A stretch of DNA of 21,299 nucleotides, from contig CAAGIG010000047.1 in NCBI GenBank assembly GCA_900769885.1, positions 1 to 21,299 of the forward strand. Reading direction: 5' to 3'. Origin of the DNA: Rikenellaceae bacterium. Its GTDB lineage: Bacteria > Bacteroidota > Bacteroidia > Bacteroidales > UBA932. Every line of letters begins with the position of its first letter. Positions within the stretch are counted from its first letter, which is position 1. Positions 16,783 through 21,299 of the stretch are shown piece after piece. The notes below the pieces were generated by a model, which worked only from the letters and a program-made list of their open reading frames with translations, searched no databases and was not told the DNA's origin. A program made the translations under genes and the position numbers.

Positions 16783-17259
16783 ATGGAAAACAGCGAAAAA
16801 TATTTAAGAGTCAATGCCATCAAAAACGGCACTGTATTGGATCACATCCCCAGCGAACAAATCTTCAGAGTAATTGATATTCTGGGCATTGCAGATTCCA
16901 CAAACCCTGTGACATTTGGCATCAATCTCGAAAGCAGATCAATGGGCAAGAAAGGAATCATCAAACTTGCCGAGAGATTTTTCAAAGATGACGAGTTGAA
17001 CAAAATAGCACTTGTCGCACCTATGGCGAGTGTAAATATCATCAGGGATTTTGAAGTTATTGAGAAGAAAGTCCTCACAATTCCCGAATCGATTACCGGT
17101 ATTGCAAAATGTTTCAACCCTATGTGCGTAACCAATCACCAGGAGATTGAAACCAAGTTTAAAACCATTGTCAAAGATAACGAAATCAAACTTTTGTGCA
17201 CATATTGTGAGAAGACAACCGATTCAAAACATATCAAGATTATCAGCAACTCTCACTAA
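16783..17259 (+). CDS. pyrI: Aspartate carbamoyltransferase regulatory chain
   Basis: A 158-residue regulatory chain that binds nucleotide effectors (CTP, ATP) and joins the catalytic trimers of PyrB. The zinc-binding cysteines are all present: Cys110, Cys115, Cys139 and Cys142, in C-x4-C and C-x2-C pairs, matching Cys109, 114, 138 and 141 of the E. coli chain. The N-terminal allosteric domain begins LRVNAIKNGTVLDHIP, as in the family, and VTFGINLESRSMGKKGIIK is typical. Start ATG 16783, 11 bases after the pyrB stop. The stop codon TAA lies within a 12-base direct repeat just before the serC promoter. Confidence 0.97.
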   Translation: MENSEKYLRVNAIKNGTVLDHIPSEQIFRVIDILGIADSTNPVTFGINLESRSMGKKGIIKLAERFFKDDELNKIALVAPMASVNIIRDFEVIEKKVLTIPESITGIAKCFNPMCVTNHQEIETKFKTIVKDNEIKLLCTYCEKTTDSKHIKIISNSH

Positions 17260-17282
17260 TTTTTAATAAGTCACTAATTTTT
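17253..17282 (+). repeat. 12-base direct repeat spanning the pyrI stop and the serC promoter
   Basis: TCACTAATTTTT occurs at 17253-17264 and again at 17271-17282, 18 bases apart start to start. The first copy holds the last codons and stop of pyrI; the second abuts the -7 box of serC. It looks like a small tandem duplication. Confidence 0.7.
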
Positions 17283-17292
17283 TATACCTTTG
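17261..17292 (+). promoter_or_regulatory. Probable serC-serA-DUF1015 promoter
   Basis: TACCTTTG at 17285-17292 is a perfect -7 box. A near -33 element, TTTT (17261-17264, one base off TTTG), lies 20 bases upstream. The serC ATG at 17335 follows 42 bases after the box, leaving a leader of about 35 bases that is AT-rich and free of hairpins. A strong promoter here would fit the expression-optimised codon use of the genes behind it. Confidence 0.6.
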
Positions 17293-17334
17293 GGCATTAT
17301 TTACAATTATTAACACATAAAATATTTGATCAAT

Positions 17335-18408
17335 ATGAAAAAAGCTTACAATTTCAATGCAGGTCCTTGCGTTCTTCCTCGCGAAGCAGTCAACGCAGCA
17401 ATCGAAGCTCTTAAAGACTTCAAAGGAACAGGTATCTCAGTTATAGAAGTTTCTCACCGTAGTAAAGAATGGGAAGCTGTTATGGATGAATGCCGCAGTT
17501 TGTGGAAAGAAATCCTTAACATTCCTGATGGTTACAGCGTACTTTTCCTAGGTGGTGGTGCTTCTCTTCAATTCCTTTATGTTGCAATGAACCTTCTTGA
17601 AAACAAAGCTGGTTACCTTGAAACAGGTGTTTGGGCTAAAAAAGCTCTTAAAGAAGCTAAAGGTATCGGTAATGCAGTAGCAATCGCTTCTTCAGCTGAC
17701 ACTACTTACAACTACATCCCTAAAGGATATGAAATCCCTACCGACCTTGACTATTTCCACATCACAACCAACAACACTATCTACGGTACTGAAATCCACG
17801 AAGATATGGATTGTCCTGTTAACTTGGTTGCTGATATGTCATCAGACATTATGAGCCGTCCTGTTGACGTTTCTAAATATGCACTTATCTATGGTGGTGC
17901 TCAAAAGAACGTTGGTCCTGCAGGTACAGTATTCGTAATCGTTAAAGACGAAATTCTTGGTAAAGTATCTCGTTACATCCCTACAATGCTTGACTACAGA
18001 ACTCACATTGAAGGTGAATCTATGTTCAACACCCCTCCTGTATTCTCTATCTTCGTAATGAACGAAACTCTTAAATGGGTGAAAGCACAAGGTGGTCTTG
18101 AAAAAGTTTACGAAATGAACAAAGAAAAAGCTGCTTTGCTTTACAACGAAATCGACCGCAACCCTCTATTCAGAGGTACTGCAGCTAAAGAAGACCGTTC
18201 ACTAATGAACATCTGCTTCGTAATGGCTGAAGGTTATGAACACCTACAAGATGAATTCTTCGCATTTGCTAAAGAAAGAGGTATGGTAGGTATCAAAGGT
18301 CACCGTTCAGTGGGTGGTTTCCGTGCTTCTACTTACAATGCTTGTCCTAAAGAAGCTGTTGAAGCATTGGTAGCTTGTATGCAAGAATTCGAACAACTAC
18401 ACAAATAA
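17335..18408 (+). CDS. serC: Phosphoserine aminotransferase
   Basis: A 357-residue PLP enzyme converting 3-phosphohydroxypyruvate and glutamate to phosphoserine and 2-oxoglutarate, the second step of serine synthesis; it can also act in pyridoxine synthesis. Seen: [11 protein letters not shown] at the start, GGGAS (73-77) at the phosphate site, [10 protein letters not shown] with Asp167, which pairs with the PLP nitrogen, and [11 protein letters not shown] with the Schiff-base Lys191. I chose ATG 17335; a TTG nine bases earlier is in frame but less likely. Codons are strongly skewed (CTT for leucine, GGT for glycine, CGT for arginine, GCT/GCA for alanine), unlike pyrI just upstream. serA follows after 24 bases. 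Confidence 0.96.
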   Translation: MKKAYNFNAGPCVLPREAVNAAIEALKDFKGTGISVIEVSHRSKEWEAVMDECRSLWKEILNIPDGYSVLFLGGGASLQFLYVAMNLLENKAGYLETGVWAKKALKEAKGIGNAVAIASSADTTYNYIPKGYEIPTDLDYFHITTNNTIYGTEIHEDMDCPVNLVADMSSDIMSRPVDVSKYALIYGGAQKNVGPAGTVFVIVKDEILGKVSRYIPTMLDYRTHIEGESMFNTPPVFSIFVMNETLKWVKAQGGLEKVYEMNKEKAALLYNEIDRNPLFRGTAAKEDRSLMNICFVMAEGYEHLQDEFFAFAKERGMVGIKGHRSVGGFRASTYNACPKEAVEALVACMQEFEQLHK

Positions 18409-18432
18409 TAACCAATTTAGAAAACAATAATA

Positions 18433-19353
18433 ATGAATATTCTAGTAGCAACTGAGAAACCTTTCTCAAAAGTAGCAGTTGACCAAATCCGTGAAATCGC
18501 AGAAAAAGGTGGTCACACCCTTACTACTTTGGAAAAATATACCGATGTTCAACAACTTTACGATGCAGTAGCTGACGCTGACGCTCTTATCGTTCGTTCA
18601 GACAAAGTTACCCGCGAAGTTATCGCAGCAGCTCCAAAGCTTCAGATCGTAGTTCGCGCAGGTGCAGGTTTTGACAACCTTGACCTTGCAGCTTGTACTG
18701 AAAGAGGTATCGTAGCTATGAACACTCCAGGTCAAAACTCAAACGCTGTTGCAGAATTGGCACTTGGATTTATAATCTATATATCTCGTAACCAGTTCAC
18801 AGCAGGTACAGGTTCTGAACTTAAAGGCAAAACTCTTGGTATCCAAGCTTACGGTAACGTAGGTCGCCTTGTTGCTGAACACGCTAAAGGTTTTGGAATG
18901 AACATCATCGCTTTCGACCCATTCGTTCCTGCAGAAGCTATCAAAGCTGACGGAGTAGAAGTGGCAGCTACATTGGAAGAACTTTATGAAAAATCAAACT
19001 TCCTTTCACTTCACATCCCTGCTACAGAACAAACCAAGAAATCTATCGGATATCACCTTCTTTCAAGAATGCCTAAAGGTGCTTGCCTTGTTAACACAGC
19101 TCGTAAAGAAGTTATCCACGAAGAAGAATTGGTACAAGTTCTTACCGAAAGAGAAGACCTTAAATATATTACCGACATCGCAGCTTCTAACCAAGCTGAG
19201 TTGAACGAGAAATTCGGAAAGAGAGTTTTCGCAACTCCTAAGAAAATGGGTGCTGAAACTGCAGAAGCTAACGTAAACGCAGGTGTTGCAGCAGCTAACC
19301 AAATTTGCGATTTCTTCGCTACAGGTAATAGAAAATTCCAACTTAACAAATAA
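18433..19353 (+). CDS. serA: D-3-phosphoglycerate dehydrogenase, short form with Lys in place of catalytic His
   Basis: A 306-residue D-2-hydroxyacid dehydrogenase, the short type lacking ACT or ASB regulatory domains. It oxidises 3-phosphoglycerate to 3-phosphohydroxypyruvate with NAD. The nucleotide-binding loop is LGIQAYGNVG (135-144), an A-x-G-x-x-G form, and Asp162 after the next strand favours NAD. The catalytic Arg224 lies in NTARKEV. Where the family usually has TPH-x-G with the catalytic histidine, this protein has TPKKMGAET, with Lys270/Lys271 and no histidine. A lysine in this position is known from the Entamoeba and Bacteroides-type enzymes. It shares serC's codon bias and is followed by the DUF1015 gene after eight bases. 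With no ACT domain, feedback by serine through that domain is not expected. Confidence 0.93.
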   Translation: MNILVATEKPFSKVAVDQIREIAEKGGHTLTTLEKYTDVQQLYDAVADADALIVRSDKVTREVIAAAPKLQIVVRAGAGFDNLDLAACTERGIVAMNTPGQNSNAVAELALGFIIYISRNQFTAGTGSELKGKTLGIQAYGNVGRLVAEHAKGFGMNIIAFDPFVPAEAIKADGVEVAATLEELYEKSNFLSLHIPATEQTKKSIGYHLLSRMPKGACLVNTARKEVIHEEELVQVLTEREDLKYITDIAASNQAELNEKFGKRVFATPKKMGAETAEANVNAGVAAANQICDFFATGNRKFQLNK

Positions 19354-19361
19354 TAACTGAT

Positions 19362-20606
19362 ATGGTAAAAGTAAAACCTTTCGCAGCGATTCGTCCACCC
19401 AAAGCTATTGTTGAAGAGGTAGCTGCACGCCCTTACGACGTACTAAACTCTCAGGAAGCAAAAGCTGAAGCTGGTGAAAAATCATTGCTTCATATAACAA
19501 AACCTGAAATCGACTTCGATCCAATTATCGATGAGCATTCTCAACCTGCATACGACAAAGCTGTTGAGAATCTTAAAGAATGGATGAACAAAGGTTGGTT
19601 GGTTAAAGACCAAAAAGAGTGTTACTATGTTTATGCTCAAACTATGGACGGCCGTACCCAATATGGTATCGTTCTTTGCGCACACGTAGATGACTACCTA
19701 ACCGGTAAGATCAAAAAACACGAGCTAACCCGTAAAGACAAAGAAGAAGACAGAATGATTCACGTGAGAATCCAAAACGCTAACGTAGAGCCTGTATTCT
19801 TCGCATATCCTGACAACGACGAAATCAACGCTATCGTTGCCAAATATACAGCTAACGCTCCCGAGTACGATTTCGTAGCTCCTGATGATGGTTTCGGACA
19901 CCACTTCTGGGTAATCGACCAAGATGCTGACATTGCACGTATTACTGAGATTTTCTCTCAAATCCCTGCATTCTATGTAGCTGACGGTCACCACAGAACA
20001 GCTGCTGCTGCTCTTGTTGGAGAAGAAAAACGTCGTCAAAACCCTAACCACCAAGGTGATGAAGAATACAACTACTTTATGTCAGTAGTATTCCCTGAAA
20101 GCCACCTTAAAATCATTGACTACAACCGCGTAGTTAAAGATCTTAACGGTTTGAGCAAAGAAGAATTCATCGCTGCACTTAGTGAAGATTTTGAAGTTAA
20201 AGAAATGGGTACAGAAATTTACACTCCTGCTGCTCTTCACAACTTCGCAATGTACATCGACGGCAAATGGTACTCTTTGACCGCTAAAGAAGGTAAATAT
20301 GATGATAACGACCCTATCGGAGTTCTTGACGTTACCATCTGCTCTAACCTTATCTTCGACAAACTACTCGATATCAAAGACCTTAGAACTTCTAAGAGAA
20401 TTGACTTCGTAGGTGGTATCCGTGGTCTTGGCGAACTTAGCAGAAGAGTTGACTCTGGTGAAATGGTTGCAGCTTTCGCATTGTATCCTGTTTCAATGAG
20501 ACAACTTATCAACATCGCTGACACAGGCAACATTATGCCTCCAAAAACTACCTGGTTTGAGCCTAAACTAAGAAGTGGTTTGGCTATTCACAAACTAGAA
20601 AAATAA
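19362..20606 (+). CDS. DUF1015 family protein linked to serine biosynthesis
   Basis: A 414-residue protein of the DUF1015 family (COG4198). Typical features: an N-terminal PFAAIRPP and ARPYDV (7-27), the motif YVADGHHRTAAA at 205-216, and NIMPPKTTWFEPKLRSGL near the C-terminus. The DGHHR motif recalls the ParB/sulfiredoxin-type fold that also contains archaeal free-serine kinase SerK, so nucleotide-dependent chemistry on serine or phosphoserine is a reasonable guess. No function is established to my knowledge. It starts eight bases after serA and shares its strong codon bias, so it is very probably made in similar amounts and for the same pathway. No serB-type phosphatase gene is in the window. 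Confidence 0.88.
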   Translation: MVKVKPFAAIRPPKAIVEEVAARPYDVLNSQEAKAEAGEKSLLHITKPEIDFDPIIDEHSQPAYDKAVENLKEWMNKGWLVKDQKECYYVYAQTMDGRTQYGIVLCAHVDDYLTGKIKKHELTRKDKEEDRMIHVRIQNANVEPVFFAYPDNDEINAIVAKYTANAPEYDFVAPDDGFGHHFWVIDQDADIARITEIFSQIPAFYVADGHHRTAAAALVGEEKRRQNPNHQGDEEYNYFMSVVFPESHLKIIDYNRVVKDLNGLSKEEFIAALSEDFEVKEMGTEIYTPAALHNFAMYIDGKWYSLTAKEGKYDDNDPIGVLDVTICSNLIFDKLLDIKDLRTSKRIDFVGGIRGLGELSRRVDSGEMVAAFALYPVSMRQLINIADTGNIMPPKTTWFEPKLRSGLAIHKLEK

Positions 20607-20623
20607 CACCTGAGATTTAGAAG

Positions 20624-21299
20624 ATGAAGCCTACTTTAGTTGTATTAGCTGCAGGGATGGGTTCCCGCTATGGTTCTCTGAAACAAATGGACGGTGTGGG
20701 TCCAAACAATGAGGCTATTATTGACTATTCCATTTACGATGCCGTTCAGGCAGGTTTTGGAAAAGTAGTCTTTGTTATCAGACACTCTTTTGAACAAGAG
20801 TTCCGTGAGGTCTTTTCAAAAGAGCACTTCGGTGGGAAAATAGATGTAGAATTTGTTTTCCAGGAGTTGGATTATCTGCCCGAGGGATTTACTGTTCCCG
20901 AGGGCAGAATCAAACCCTGGGGCACTTGCCACGCTGTAATGATGGCAGCACCTGTTGTAGATGGTCCATTTGCAGTAATCAATGCAGATGATTTTTACGG
21001 AAGGGAAGCATACATTACATTGGCAGAATATCTGCGTCAGGTAGAAGGAACACAAGGCAATTATTCAATGGTTGGATATAATTTGCGCAATACTTTGTCC
21101 GACTACGGAACAGTATCCCGCGGGGAGTGTTCTGTAGATGAGAACAACAATCTTGTATCCATTGTTGAAAGAACAGCCATTGAACGTGGTACAGATGGAA
21201 TTGTCCGATACAAAGATGAAAACGGAGAACATCCCATCGATGAGAATACCACCGTTTCAATGAACCTTTTCGGGTTTACACCCGATTTCTTCTCCAGGA
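20624..21299 (+). CDS. Sugar-phosphate nucleotidyltransferase family protein (truncated by window edge)
   Basis: The first 225 codons of a gene running off the right edge. It begins with the nucleotidyltransferase signature LAAGMGSRYGSLKQ (8-21), binding the NTP phosphates, and has GTCHAV (100-105) and NADDFYG (120-126), where the Asp pair would hold the metal ion. VGYNLRNTLSDYGTVSRG is a conserved stretch seen in Bacteroidetes and Firmicutes relatives. It would transfer a nucleotidyl group to a sugar or polyol phosphate; substrate unknown, and often such genes pair with a choline/aminoglycoside-kinase-like gene, which here could lie just beyond the edge. It follows the DUF1015 gene by 17 bases, but its codons return to the ordinary mix, so it is probably a less-expressed distal gene. 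Confidence 0.88.
   Translation, partial: MKPTLVVLAAGMGSRYGSLKQMDGVGPNNEAIIDYSIYDAVQAGFGKVVFVIRHSFEQEFREVFSKEHFGGKIDVEFVFQELDYLPEGFTVPEGRIKPWGTCHAVMMAAPVVDGPFAVINADDFYGREAYITLAEYLRQVEGTQGNYSMVGYNLRNTLSDYGTVSRGECSVDENNNLVSIVERTAIERGTDGIVRYKDENGEHPIDENTTVSMNLFGFTPDFFSR

Noticed and set aside
17326..17334. TTG start for serC nine bases before the ATG
   Set aside because: The ATG at 17335 gives the usual [11 protein letters not shown] start; the TTG is only an in-frame extension.

Overview
The window is a gene-dense, AT-rich stretch of chromosome from a member of the Bacteroidetes, most likely the order Bacteroidales. The evidence is the set of protein families (DUF4834, HTH_40-tailed RecQ, a pRiA4b ORF-3-like protein next to miaA, the serC-serA-DUF1015 cluster, lipoproteins with a short lipobox), the lack of obvious Shine-Dalgarno sites in front of most genes, and several TAnnTTTG -7 promoter boxes typical of this phylum. 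No genus can be named from the sequence alone. I see no tRNA, rRNA, CRISPR array, prophage or insertion sequence.

Layout. (1) 1-994, minus: 5' end of an exported LacZ-type GH2 beta-galactosidase running off the left edge. (2) 1089-1739, plus: a small lipoprotein of unknown function, closed by a strong bidirectional hairpin terminator at 1762-1798. (3) 1806-11296, minus: eight genes with gaps of 3-30 bases, probably one long transcription unit: agmatinase-family ureohydrolase, NhaA, FKBP-type PPIase lipoprotein, a 746-residue membrane-anchored protein, DUF4834, an acyl-CoA/acyl-ACP ligase, dCMP deaminase and an S41 C-terminal processing protease. (4) 11440-13653, plus: RecQ helicase, whose stop overlaps tail-to-tail with miaA. 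(5) 13650-15006, minus: a pRiA4b ORF-3-like gene and miaA, overlapping. (6) 15236-17259, plus: IMPACT/YigZ protein, then pyrB and pyrI, the two chains of aspartate transcarbamoylase. (7) 17335 to the right edge, plus: serC, serA, a DUF1015 gene and a truncated sugar-phosphate nucleotidyltransferase.

How the genes work together. The left operon combines cell-envelope maintenance (protease, periplasmic foldase, membrane-anchored beta-rich protein, small membrane protein) with ion homeostasis, lipid activation and nucleotide metabolism. PyrB and PyrI form the first committed step of pyrimidine synthesis. SerA and SerC carry 3-phosphoglycerate to phosphoserine. The tightly linked DUF1015 protein shares their strongly biased, apparently expression-optimised codon use and is the best candidate here for an uncharacterised enzyme. 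SerA itself carries lysine where most relatives have the catalytic histidine.

Most of the window is housekeeping in character. The points most worth following up are the serine cluster, the operon's unnamed envelope protein, and the gene with a misleading transposon-derived family name beside miaA.
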